The notes beneath the pieces are model-generated. The model was given only the letters and a program-made list of their open reading frames with translations, made no database searches and had not been told where the DNA came from. A program made the position numbers and the translations under genes. A stretch of 64,000 bases of DNA. It comes from Actinomycetospora endophytica. Its GTDB lineage: Bacteria > Actinomycetota > Actinomycetes > Mycobacteriales > Pseudonocardiaceae. This document shows, piece by piece, positions 8,948 to 15,907 of this stretch (within the stretch, counting starts at the first letter, position 1; every line of letters starts with the position of its first letter). Location: assembly GCF_021026375.1 (NCBI RefSeq), contig NZ_JAJNDB010000005.1, positions 434,001 to 498,000 of the forward strand, given 5' to 3'.

Positions 8948-10177
8948 ATGTCGACCCGTCGCGTGCGCCGCCAGCTCCCCCGCCCCCGCGACCTCGCGCC
9001 GCTGGTGCGGATGCGCCCGCCCCGGCTGGACGCCACGCGCCGCCGGCTGGAGTCGGCGTTCACGATCGCCGACCTGCGTGCGATCGCCCGGCGCCGGGTG
9101 CCGCGGGCGGTGTTCGACTACGTCGACGGGGCCGCCGAGCAGGAGATCAGCCTGCAGCGGGCCCGGGACGCGTACGCCCGCGTCGAGTTCTCGCCGCGGA
9201 TCCTGCGCGACGTCGGGTCGGTGGACACCGCGACGACGGTCCTGGGCGGGTCGGCGTCGTTGCCGATGGTCCTCGCGCCGACCGGGTTCACGCGGATGAT
9301 GCACCACGAGGGCGAGCGGGCGGTCGGCCGCGCGGCCGAGGCCGCTTCGCTGCCCTACGCGCTGTCGACGATGGGCACGACGTCGCCGGAGGAGCTCGCC
9401 GCCGAGGCACCGCTGGGCCGGCACTGGTTCCAGCTGTACCTGTGGCGCGACCGCGACGCCTCGAGCGACCTCGTCGACCGCGCCCGCAAGGCCGGCTACG
9501 ACACCCTCGTGCTCACCGTCGACACCCCCGTCGCCGGGGTGCGGCTGCGCGACTCCCACAACGGGCTGACGATCCCGCCGTCGCTGACCGTCCGGACGCT
9601 CTCGGACATGGCGCGGCACCCGGCCTGGTGGGTCAACGTGCTCACCACCGAGCCGTTGACCTTCGCGGCGCTGAACTCCTGGAGCGGCACCGTCGCCGAG
9701 CTCGTGGGGCACATGTTCGACCCCACCGCGGTCGCGGCCGACCTGACCTGGCTGCGTGAGCAGTGGCCCGGGCACCTCGTCGTGAAGGGCATCCAGCACG
9801 TCGACGACGCCCGCGCGGTCGTGGACCTGGGCGCCGACGGGATCGTCGTGTCCAACCACGGCGGGCGTCAGCTCGACCGGGCGCCGACTCCGTTGGAGCT
9901 GCTGCCGGACGCCGCCGCCGCCGTCGGGGAGCGTGCCGAGGTGTTCGTCGACACCGGGATCACCACCGGCGCCGACCTGATCGCCGCCCGCGCGCTCGGG
10001 GCCCGCGCGGCGCTCGTCGGCCGCGCCTATCTGTACGGGCTGATGGCCGGCGGTGAGGACGGGGTCACCCGCGCCCTGGACATCCTGCGCGCGGAGGCGG
10101 TGCGCACGCTGCAGCTGATCGGTGTCGAGCGGGTCGACGACCTCGACGCGTCCCACGCGCGGCTGCTCCCACGCTGA
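8948..10177 (+). CDS. lldD: FMN-dependent alpha-hydroxy-acid dehydrogenase (L-lactate dehydrogenase type)
   Basis: A 409-residue flavoenzyme of the glycolate oxidase/lactate dehydrogenase family, oxidising a 2-hydroxy acid (probably L-lactate) to the 2-oxo acid at the membrane or in the cytoplasm. The first 35 residues are a basic extension. FDYVDGAAEQE, APTGFTRMMHHEGE, WFQLYLWRD and TVDTPVAG line the FMN site; VVKGIQ (Lys about 279) and SNHGGRQLD (catalytic His about 302, substrate Arg about 305) are present. It has a GAGGAGGGA ribosome-binding site. Related actinobacterial paralogues such as MftD act on other substrates; no mycofactocin genes are nearby, so lactate is the default reading. 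Confidence 0.9.
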   Translation: MSTRRVRRQLPRPRDLAPLVRMRPPRLDATRRRLESAFTIADLRAIARRRVPRAVFDYVDGAAEQEISLQRARDAYARVEFSPRILRDVGSVDTATTVLGGSASLPMVLAPTGFTRMMHHEGERAVGRAAEAASLPYALSTMGTTSPEELAAEAPLGRHWFQLYLWRDRDASSDLVDRARKAGYDTLVLTVDTPVAGVRLRDSHNGLTIPPSLTVRTLSDMARHPAWWVNVLTTEPLTFAALNSWSGTVAELVGHMFDPTAVAADLTWLREQWPGHLVVKGIQHVDDARAVVDLGADGIVVSNHGGRQLDRAPTPLELLPDAAAAVGERAEVFVDTGITTGADLIAARALGARAALVGRAYLYGLMAGGEDGVTRALDILRAEAVRTLQLIGVERVDDLDASHARLLPR

Positions 10178-10314
10178 GCCGCCGGGTCGGGGAGCGCGCT
10201 CGGGGCGGGCCGGCTCCGGCCGCGGGATCTCCGCCGGCGTCCGCGGGGTGCTGGACCCGGACGCGGCGGCGGTCCACGATCGTCACACCGGGCAGACCGA
10301 CCCCAGGAGCCGTC

Positions 10315-10728
10315 ATGCTCTACCGCACGACCGTCGACGTCGACGCCCCCGCGGCCGCGGTGTGGGCGATCGTGCGCGACGTCGAGACCTGGCCGTCCTG
10401 GACCCCGACCATGAGCACCGTCGAGCTGCAGGACTCGGCGTTCGAGCCCGGCGCCACGGTCCGCGTCAGCCAGCCGGGACGGAAGCCCGACGTCTACACC
10501 GTCCTCGCGGTCGACGACCGGCGCTTCCTCTGGGCCGCCCGCAAGACCGGGTTCCGGCAGTGGGCCGACCACCGCGTCGAGGGCCTCGGACGCGACCGCT
10601 GCCGCGTCGAACTGGCCTTCGGCATCGACGGGACGCTCGGACCCGTCGTCGGGCCGCTCTCCCGGCGCACCGTCGTCCGGTTCGTCGACACCGAGGCCGC
10701 CGCGCTCAAGGCGCGCGCCGAGGGGTAG
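10315..10728 (+). CDS. SRPBCC (START-like) family protein
   Basis: A 137-residue helix-grip fold protein. The start TTVDVDAPAAAVWAIVRDVETWPSWTP is the classic polyketide-cyclase/dehydrase-like opening, with the strand-rich middle and a long C-terminal helix (TVVRFVDTEAAALKARAEG). Such proteins bind hydrophobic ligands; none is inferred here. Its TAG stop begins the second copy of the palindromic element shared with the convergent gene. Confidence 0.85.
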   Translation: MLYRTTVDVDAPAAAVWAIVRDVETWPSWTPTMSTVELQDSAFEPGATVRVSQPGRKPDVYTVLAVDDRRFLWAARKTGFRQWADHRVEGLGRDRCRVELAFGIDGTLGPVVGPLSRRTVVRFVDTEAAALKARAEG

Positions 10729-10804
10729 GTGCGCTGACGCGCTTGTGAGCACTAATTGACGCTATGGCGTCACTTAGTGCTCACGAGCGCCGGAGGCGCA
10801 CCTA
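10726..10804. repeat. Palindromic intergenic element, copy 2 (contains both stop codons)
   Basis: Reads TAGGTGCGC at both ends (10726 on plus, 10804 on minus), so it supplies the stop of each convergent neighbour. Inner arms GTGAGCACTAATTGACGC (10745-10762) and GCGTCACTTAGTGCTCAC (10767-10784) pair with one mismatch. Relative to copy 1, a G-C pair has become C-G, a compensatory change. Confidence 0.85.
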
Positions 10805-11401
10805 TGGCGCAGGGATCTCGAACGCGTTCAGCAGCGCCGACGTCGCGAGGTACATGCCGATCAGGTGGACCATGTCGAGCACGCCGTCGCGCCCGAACGC
10901 CTCCTCCGCCGTCGCGTACACGGCGTCGTCAACTCGGTGCGTGCGCACCAGCTGGTCGGTGAACCGGTACGCGGCGGCCTCGTCGTGGGTGAAGCCCTCG
11001 GTCGACCCCGTCCGCAGGCCCTCGAGCACCGTCTCGGAGAGCCCCACCGTCCGCCCCACCGCGACATGGGCGTAGATCTCGTAGTCCGCGTCCCAGGCGA
11101 GACCGACGGACAGGATGACGACCTCGCGGATCGTCGCCGACAACGACGAGTGCCGCTGGTCGTGCTGCACCCACTGGTTGAAGCCCTGCGCCTGTCCGGG
11201 GCGCAGCACGAAGGCGTTGAACGGGCCGATGAGCCCACCCTGGTCGTCCGTCGGCGCGAAGCCGGAGTGCTCGGCCCAGCGGGCGGTCCGGCCGCGGACC
11301 TGATCGGACGCCGCACGCTGGTCGTCGTCGAGCTCCAGCGTCTCGTTGCGCGGGAGGCGTCCGCCCCAGTTCTTCGCGTCCGCCGCGGGATGGGAGGTCA
11401 T
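10802..11401 (-). CDS. Carboxymuconolactone decarboxylase family protein
   Basis: A 199-residue all-helical protein of the AhpD/CMD-like superfamily. REVVILSVGLAWDADYEIYAHVAVGR matches the core helix pair and keeps the His, but the CxxC thiol pair of AhpD peroxidases is absent, so redox activity is unlikely. The later DMVHLIGMYLATSALLNAF is also family-typical. The ATG at 11401 gives the standard length. A lactone- or aromatic-degradation role is possible but not shown. It ends in the palindromic element at 10726-10804. Confidence 0.85.
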   Translation of the reverse strand: MTSHPAADAKNWGGRLPRNETLELDDDQRAASDQVRGRTARWAEHSGFAPTDDQGGLIGPFNAFVLRPGQAQGFNQWVQHDQRHSSLSATIREVVILSVGLAWDADYEIYAHVAVGRTVGLSETVLEGLRTGSTEGFTHDEAAAYRFTDQLVRTHRVDDAVYATAEEAFGRDGVLDMVHLIGMYLATSALLNAFEIPAP

Positions 11402-11421
11402 GCGGCGGACGCTAGACGCGA

Positions 11422-11910
11422 TCACCCGTCGTCGCGCGGCGGCTCCCAGCGGAAGAGCGTCGAGTCGCGGCGGCGGAACCCGACCCGCTCGTAGAGCCGG
11501 ATGGCGGCCTCCCGTGACGGGCGCGAGGTGAGGTCGACGGTGCGCGCCCCGACCTCGACCGCACGCTCCAGCGCGGCGCGCACCAGCGCCTCGCCCACCC
11601 CACGGCCCCGGACGTCGTCGTCGACCACGACGTCGTCGATGTGGGCCCGCAGGCCCGTCGGGAGCGGGTACATCACCAGCGTCAGGGCCCCGACGACGGC
11701 GTCGCCGAGCCGGGCGACGAACAGCGTCGTCGCCTCGTGCGCCACCACCCAGGCGAGCGTCTGCCCGTCGAAGGCCGCGCTGCGCGAGAGCTGCGGCAGG
11801 AGGCGTTCGACGGCGGCGCGGACGCCGTCGTCGAGCACGTCCACGATGTCGATCGTGACTTCCGCGTCGTTGCCCTCGGCCACGCGGCCACGGTAGCGGC
11901 CGGGGCTCAC
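11422..11910 (-). CDS. GNAT family N-acetyltransferase
   Basis: A 162-residue acetyl-CoA-dependent transferase. AHIDDVVVDDDVRGRGVGEALV is the motif A pyrophosphate-binding loop (R/Q-x-x-G-x-G), and YERVGFRRRDSTLFRW is the motif B end. The GTG start at 11910 overlaps the TGA of the cysteine hydrolase gene (GTGA); a GTG at 11883 is an alternative. It is the last gene of the MarR-MFS-hydrolase-GNAT chain, so a role in modifying the same toxic compound exported or degraded by its partners is plausible but inferred. Confidence 0.86.
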   Translation of the reverse strand: MSPGRYRGRVAEGNDAEVTIDIVDVLDDGVRAAVERLLPQLSRSAAFDGQTLAWVVAHEATTLFVARLGDAVVGALTLVMYPLPTGLRAHIDDVVVDDDVRGRGVGEALVRAALERAVEVGARTVDLTSRPSREAAIRLYERVGFRRRDSTLFRWEPPRDDG

Positions 11911-12491
11911 ACCGCCGCAGGCGCGCCGAGCGTCGCGAGCACCTCGGCCGTCGTCGTGGTCTCGCCGATCTTCGGGAAGATCGCGCCGACGCTGTGGTGG
12001 TGGGTGGCCTCGTCGGTGTCGGCCATGGCGTCGGTGACGAGCACGACGTGGTAGCCGTGGTCGTGCGCGGCGCGGGCGGTGCCCTCGACGCCCATCGAGG
12101 TCGCGACCCCGGTGAACAGCACCTGGGTGACGCCGCGGCGGCGCAGCTGCAGGTCGAGGTCGGTCCCGACGAAGCCCCCGACGTTGCGCTTGGTGACGAC
12201 GACGTCGGTCGGGTGCCCGGCGAGCTCGTCGACGATCTCGTCCCAGCCCTCGGGCGGGGTCCCGCCGGCGCGGGGCCGGTCGGACCGTCCGGGGCTGAAC
12301 CCGGCCCCGTCGAGGGTCACCCGCACCAGGATCACCGGCAGGCCGCGCGCCCGGAACGCGTCGGCGAGCTCGGCCGAGCGGGCGATCACGTCGGCGAGGG
12401 GGTGCGGGGTCGTCTCCCGGCCGGATGCGATGCCGCGCTGCAGGTCGATGGCGACGAGCGCCGGGACCGGGTCGAGGGTGGAGAGCGTCAC
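11907..12491 (-). CDS. Cysteine hydrolase, isochorismatase family
   Basis: A 194-residue alpha/beta protein of the isochorismatase-like family. ALVAIDLQRG supplies the catalytic Asp, VVTKRNVGGFVGTDL the Lys region, and LFTGVATSMGVEGTARAA takes the place of the usual GVxTxxCV segment, with Ser where many members have the nucleophilic Cys. If that alignment is right, the enzyme lacks the Cys and is either of the isochorismatase type or inactive as an amidase. GTG start, with GTGA overlap to the MFS gene upstream; it also overlaps the GNAT start downstream. Confidence 0.83.
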   Translation of the reverse strand: MTLSTLDPVPALVAIDLQRGIASGRETTPHPLADVIARSAELADAFRARGLPVILVRVTLDGAGFSPGRSDRPRAGGTPPEGWDEIVDELAGHPTDVVVTKRNVGGFVGTDLDLQLRRRGVTQVLFTGVATSMGVEGTARAAHDHGYHVVLVTDAMADTDEATHHHSVGAIFPKIGETTTTAEVLATLGAPAAV

Positions 12492-13903
12492 GCGGGGTCC
12501 TCCTGGGTTGCGCGGTCCTGGGTCGCGGTGAGCCGGCCGAGGGAGCGGTCGGCGACGGTGATGACGAGGAAGAGGGCGCTCGCGACGAGCATGACCAGCG
12601 CGAGGTCGTGCAGGCCCGGGGTCGTCGCGCCGTGGGCGAAGGCGATGCCGCCGGTGGTCGAGGCGGCGATCGCGCCGAGGTAGAAGAAGGTGCGCATCAG
12701 TCCGGCGGAGGACGCGACGCGGGCCGGGTCGCTCTGGCGGTAGGTGGCGTTCTGCACGGCGAGGGTGTTGAGGCCCTGCGGCACCCCGGCGATCAGGGTG
12801 ACCACGACGATGAACCAGATCGCGCTGGTGTCGCCCAGGAAGAACAGCAGGACCGAGACGATCACCTGGCCGGCCGCCCCCACCAGCAGCTTGCCCCGGA
12901 GCTCGCGGCGACGTCCGCTGATCGCCGCCACCCCGATCCCCGTGATGAAGATCGGCAGCAGCACCAGGCCGGCCACGGACGGGGAGAGCCCGCGGCCCTG
13001 CTCGAGCCACTGGGTGAAGCCGTAGAGCAGGCAGTAGGTGACGGTGGCGGCCAGCAGCGCCCGCAGGAACGTCACGAGCAGCGGGACGTTGCCGCCGAGC
13101 ACGCGCAGGTCGAGGAACGGGTGGGCCGCGCGCAGCTCCCACACCGCCAGCGCCGTCCCGGCCGCGACGACGACGGCGAGCAGCGGCCACCAGGCCGGGT
13201 GCAGGAGCACGAGCAGCAGGGCGACCAGCGTGACCGCGAAGAGGACGATGCCCGCCGGGTCGAGGGTGGCGGCGAGGCCAGTGGTGCGGTCGCGCCGTGT
13301 CCCCCGCGGGAGCCGGCGGGCGCCGAGGACCAGACAGGCCAGCGCGAGCGGGACGTTGACGGTGAACGTGGTCCGCCAGCCGCCCAGGCCGATGAGCAGG
13401 CCGCCGAGCGTCGGGCCGATGACGGCGATGGTCTGGGTCGAGATGGAGAGCAGCGTCAGGATGCCCTCGGGGCTGTCCCGGCCGGTGCGCCGTGCCTCGC
13501 CGCGGATCATCGACATCGCCGCGGGGTAACCGGCGCAGGTCCCGAGCCCGAGCAGCACCCGGGCCCCGACCAGCGTCCAGATGTCCGGCGCGAGCGCCCC
13601 GAGCAGGCCGCCGATCCCGACGAGCGCGGTGCCGACGAGGTAGAGCGGGCGCGGTCCGTAGAGGTCGACGAGGCGCCCGGTCACCGGCTGGCCGACCGCC
13701 GTCGCGATGTAGAGCCCGGCCACCAGCCACGCCGTCTCCGAGGCCGGGGCGCCGAGGGCGATGCCGATCGGGACCAGGGCGACCGCGATCAGCGACGAGT
13801 TGACCGGGTTGAGGATCGACCCGAGGATCATCGGGGCGATCAGGCGGCGGTCGAAGGCGTTCGCGTCGCCCGAGGGCCGCAGCCGCGCGAGCAGCGCCGT
13901 CAT
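12488..13903 (-). CDS. MFS transporter (DHA2-like multidrug efflux)
   Basis: A 471-residue polytopic protein with about 12-14 membrane segments. LVDLYGPRPLYLVG is the A-motif loop between helices 2 and 3, and VLLGLGTCAGYPAAMSMI and GPTLGGLLIGLGGWRTTFTVNVPLAL the motif C/B regions of drug:H+ antiporters. It sits directly after a MarR gene with an ATGA overlap, the classical arrangement for a repressor controlling a drug pump. Substrate is unknown. Confidence 0.9.
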   Translation of the reverse strand: MTALLARLRPSGDANAFDRRLIAPMILGSILNPVNSSLIAVALVPIGIALGAPASETAWLVAGLYIATAVGQPVTGRLVDLYGPRPLYLVGTALVGIGGLLGALAPDIWTLVGARVLLGLGTCAGYPAAMSMIRGEARRTGRDSPEGILTLLSISTQTIAVIGPTLGGLLIGLGGWRTTFTVNVPLALACLVLGARRLPRGTRRDRTTGLAATLDPAGIVLFAVTLVALLLVLLHPAWWPLLAVVVAAGTALAVWELRAAHPFLDLRVLGGNVPLLVTFLRALLAATVTYCLLYGFTQWLEQGRGLSPSVAGLVLLPIFITGIGVAAISGRRRELRGKLLVGAAGQVIVSVLLFFLGDTSAIWFIVVVTLIAGVPQGLNTLAVQNATYRQSDPARVASSAGLMRTFFYLGAIAASTTGGIAFAHGATTPGLHDLALVMLVASALFLVITVADRSLGRLTATQDRATQEDPA

Positions 13904-14343
13904 CGCTGCACCACCCGTTCCAGCAGTGCCATCGCCTCGACGACGGTGGCGCACTCGGCCTCGGTCAGCCGCTCGGTGAGCGCCGCGGCCAGCCAGCCCT
14001 CACCCGCCGTCCGGGAGCTCTCCAGGAAGTCGCGGCCGGCCGGACTGACGGTGACGACCTGGCGGCGGCCGTCGTGCGGGTCCTTCGTCCGCGTCACCAG
14101 CCCGCGCTCGTCGAGCGCCGCGACCGACATCGCCACCGACTGCGGCCGGACCCCCTCGGCGGCGGCGAGCTCGCTCGCGCTGGCCGGTCCCTCGCGCCCG
14201 AGCCGGCTCAGCAGCCCCGTCTGCGAGGCGGTCAGCTCCGCGCGGTCGTAGTTCTCGCGGAAGCGGCGCCGCAACCGGCCGAGCCCGACGCGGACGGCGC
14301 GCGCGGCCTCGACGGCCGTGGCGGTCGGCTCAGCGGTGGTCAT
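13900..14343 (-). CDS. MarR family transcriptional regulator
   Basis: A 147-residue winged-helix protein. LTASQTGLLSRLGREGPASASELAAAEGVRPQSVAMSVAALDERGLVTR is the HTH, and DPHDGRRQVVTVSPAGRDFL the wing. It heads a four-gene operon (MFS, cysteine hydrolase, GNAT). Its promoter is leaderless: TTGAAC, 17 bp, TAGGCT, ending a few bases before the ATG at 14343. A 14-bp dyad overlapping the spacer is a good candidate operator, so autorepression relieved by a small molecule is expected for this family. Confidence 0.9.
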   Translation of the reverse strand: MTTAEPTATAVEAARAVRVGLGRLRRRFRENYDRAELTASQTGLLSRLGREGPASASELAAAEGVRPQSVAMSVAALDERGLVTRTKDPHDGRRQVVTVSPAGRDFLESSRTAGEGWLAAALTERLTEAECATVVEAMALLERVVQR

Positions 14344-14350
14344 GGTGGCC

Positions 14351-14379
14351 AGCCTAGAAGCACAGTCCAAACTGTTCAA
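14351..14379 (-). promoter_or_regulatory. Leaderless promoter and candidate MarR operator
   Basis: On the minus strand TTGAAC (14379-14374), a 17-bp spacer and TAGGCT (14356-14351) form a near-consensus promoter. The expected start is at or next to the ATG (14343), so the mRNA is probably leaderless. The dyad ACAGT-TTGG-ACTGT (14362-14375) covers the spacer and the edge of the -35. Confidence 0.65.
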
Positions 14380-14418
14380 CTCAGACTGCCTATCTCGGCC
14401 GTCACCGCGCTCTGCCGT

Positions 14419-14460
14419 CACCCCGTTCTGAGCACCCCGTTCTGAGCACCCCGTTCTGAG
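14419..14460. repeat. Three perfect 14-bp tandem repeats
   Basis: The unit CACCCCGTTCTGAG occurs three times head to tail (14419-14432, 14433-14446, 14447-14460) with a degenerate partial copy just before. It lies upstream of the marR promoter, next to a long imperfect palindrome. Confidence 0.8.
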
Positions 14461-14461
14461 C

Positions 14462-14578
14462 GAAGGGCCCCTTCGGTCGATCTACTCGAGCGAAGGCGCC
14501 CCCCGCTCGAAACGTGGTCGGCCCGGGATTCCGGCGAAGGGCGCCCCCGGCCGGGTAGACCGACCGACGGGGCCCTTC
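14462..14578. repeat. Long imperfect inverted repeat (GAAGGG family)
   Basis: Arms 14462-14485 and 14555-14578 match at 22 of 24 positions (GAAGGGCCCC...GTCTAC type). A second, smaller repeat of GAAGG(G)CGCCCC lies inside. The same CTTCGGTCG core forms a perfect 24-bp palindrome at 35689-35743, so this is a dispersed family. Between 14344 and 15051 no gene is visible; the region holds this element, the tandem repeats, the marR promoter and the leader of the NlpC gene. Confidence 0.7.
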
Positions 14579-14908
14579 GGTCGGAACGGCGGGCCGTCCC
14601 GACACGGACAACCGCCCACCGCGTCACACGGACGGCTCACCGCGCGGCCATCGCGACGATCGGCGGGTCGAACCTGGACGAATCGCCCACGCTCCGCGGC
14701 GCGTGGCCCTGCCCCTGGCGGACGATCACTGCTCCGTCAGGCCGTACAGCAGGGCGTTCACCGCGATCGGCGCGGGACACACCACGACGGGCGGTCCCAT
14801 AGGACGGCGCGGGCCAGGCGACCGTCCGCCGTCCCACGCCCCGGAGCACGTCCTGTCGGTCACGAAAAGGTCTCGGTACGGTCTCGACCGGCTCGCCTCC
14901 CGGTGGGC

Positions 14909-14933
14909 CGACCCGGTTCCTGTACCCGGGTCG
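14909..14933. other. Leader hairpin upstream of the NlpC/P60 gene
   Basis: CGACCCGG (14909-14916) pairs with CCGGGTCG (14926-14933) across a 9-base loop, 119 bp before the ATG. Cell-wall hydrolase genes in actinobacteria can carry c-di-AMP riboswitches, but I could not match that consensus here. Confidence 0.35.
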
Positions 14934-15051
14934 CCGTGCCCGTCCGGCGACCCGCTCCCCAGGGTGCGGACCGGGCCACGTGCGAGTTGCGCGGTCGAGG
15001 ACGGGAGCGGCGTCACCCCGAGGCGCCGTGGACGACCGAGAAAGTGCCGCC

Positions 15052-15831
15052 ATGCCCGGACGTCATGTCGCCGCCGCTGGTCCAGCGTCGCTGCCGGTGT
15101 CCCTCCCCAGCTCCCTCACCGACGGCACGCTGACCCGGGCCGGGATCGCCGCCGCCCTCGTCACCGCGAGCGCCGCGGCCGTCGCCGGCTCCACCGGGGC
15201 CTTCGCCGCGGTCGGCAACGCCGACGTCTCGCATGCCGCGACGAACATGTCGTACGCCCCCGCGGCGGCGCACACCTCGCTGCCGACGCAGCACGCTTCG
15301 GTGACCCCGATCGCCGCCAGCGCGCCGTCCGCGGCCCCCGCCGTCAAGCACACCTCGCCCGCGGCCGAGACCGCGAAGAAGGCCGCCGCCGACCAGGCCT
15401 CCGCGGCCAAGGCCGCCGCGCAGAAGGCCGCCGCCCAGAAGGCCGCCAGCGCGAAGCAGGCGTCGGCCGCGGCGAGCCTCGGCGCGATGGGCGACCGGAT
15501 CGTCAACACCGCCTCCGGGTTCGCCGGCACGCCCTACGTCTGGGGCGCCACCGGGCCGGACTCGTTCGACTGCTCCGGGTTCACCCAGTACGTGTTCAAG
15601 AAGATGGGCATCAGCCTCCCGCGTACCGCGCAGCAGCAGTACGACGCCGCGGACCACATCAGCAAGAGCCAGGCGCAGCCCGGCGACCTGGTGTTCATCG
15701 GGAGCCCGGGCGACATCTACCACGTCGCGATCTACGCCGGGAACAACAAGATCTGGACCGCGCCGGAGCCCGGCCAGTCGGTCAAGCTCGGCAACATCTT
15801 CGGCGACGCGAGCTACGGCCGGATGCGGTAA
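15052..15831 (+). CDS. Secreted NlpC/P60 family peptidoglycan endopeptidase
   Basis: A 259-residue hydrolase that would cleave peptide cross-links in peptidoglycan (gamma-D-glutamyl-diaminopimelate type in this family). A hydrophobic segment at about residues 28-56 serves as signal/anchor after an unusually long polar N-terminus. An Ala/Lys-rich low-complexity linker (about 105-140) precedes the catalytic domain: GTPYVWGATGPDSFDCSGF with nucleophile Cys174, PGDLVFI, and IYHVAIYAG with His224. The ATG at 15052 is preceded by GAGAAAG. Long leader with a hairpin upstream. Confidence 0.9.
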   Translation: MPGRHVAAAGPASLPVSLPSSLTDGTLTRAGIAAALVTASAAAVAGSTGAFAAVGNADVSHAATNMSYAPAAAHTSLPTQHASVTPIAASAPSAAPAVKHTSPAAETAKKAAADQASAAKAAAQKAAAQKAASAKQASAAASLGAMGDRIVNTASGFAGTPYVWGATGPDSFDCSGFTQYVFKKMGISLPRTAQQQYDAADHISKSQAQPGDLVFIGSPGDIYHVAIYAGNNKIWTAPEPGQSVKLGNIFGDASYGRMR

Positions 15832-15835
15832 GTCG

Positions 15836-15907
15836 GTGCGCTTCCGCGCTCGTGAGCAGTAAGTGACGCCAGGGCATCACTTACTGCTCACGAGCGCGTA
15901 GCGCACC
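15836..15907. repeat. Palindromic intergenic element, copy 3
   Basis: Outer arms GGTGCGC (15836-15842) and GCGCACC (15901-15907). Inner arms 15846-15870 and 15873-15897 (GCGCTCGTGAGCAGTAAGTGACGCC type) pair with one C-A mismatch. The convergent acyl-CoA ligase runs into the element and ends at the TAA inside it. Confidence 0.85.

Noticed and set aside
7052-10156. Very long open frames antisense to the amidohydrolase, acetyltransferase and lldD genes
   Set aside because: They are Arg/Pro-rich, have no ribosome-binding sites or family motifs, and mirror the high-GC third-position pattern of the real genes on the other strand.
12425-14251. 608-codon plus-strand frame across the MFS and MarR genes
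   Set aside because: Its composition (Gly/Arg/Asp runs) is that of a frame shadow; the minus strand has four genes with clear motifs and coupled starts.
14800-15051. c-di-AMP (ydaO-type) riboswitch before the NlpC/P60 gene
   Set aside because: The position is right for the family, but I could not find the conserved core; only a simple 8-bp hairpin is visible.
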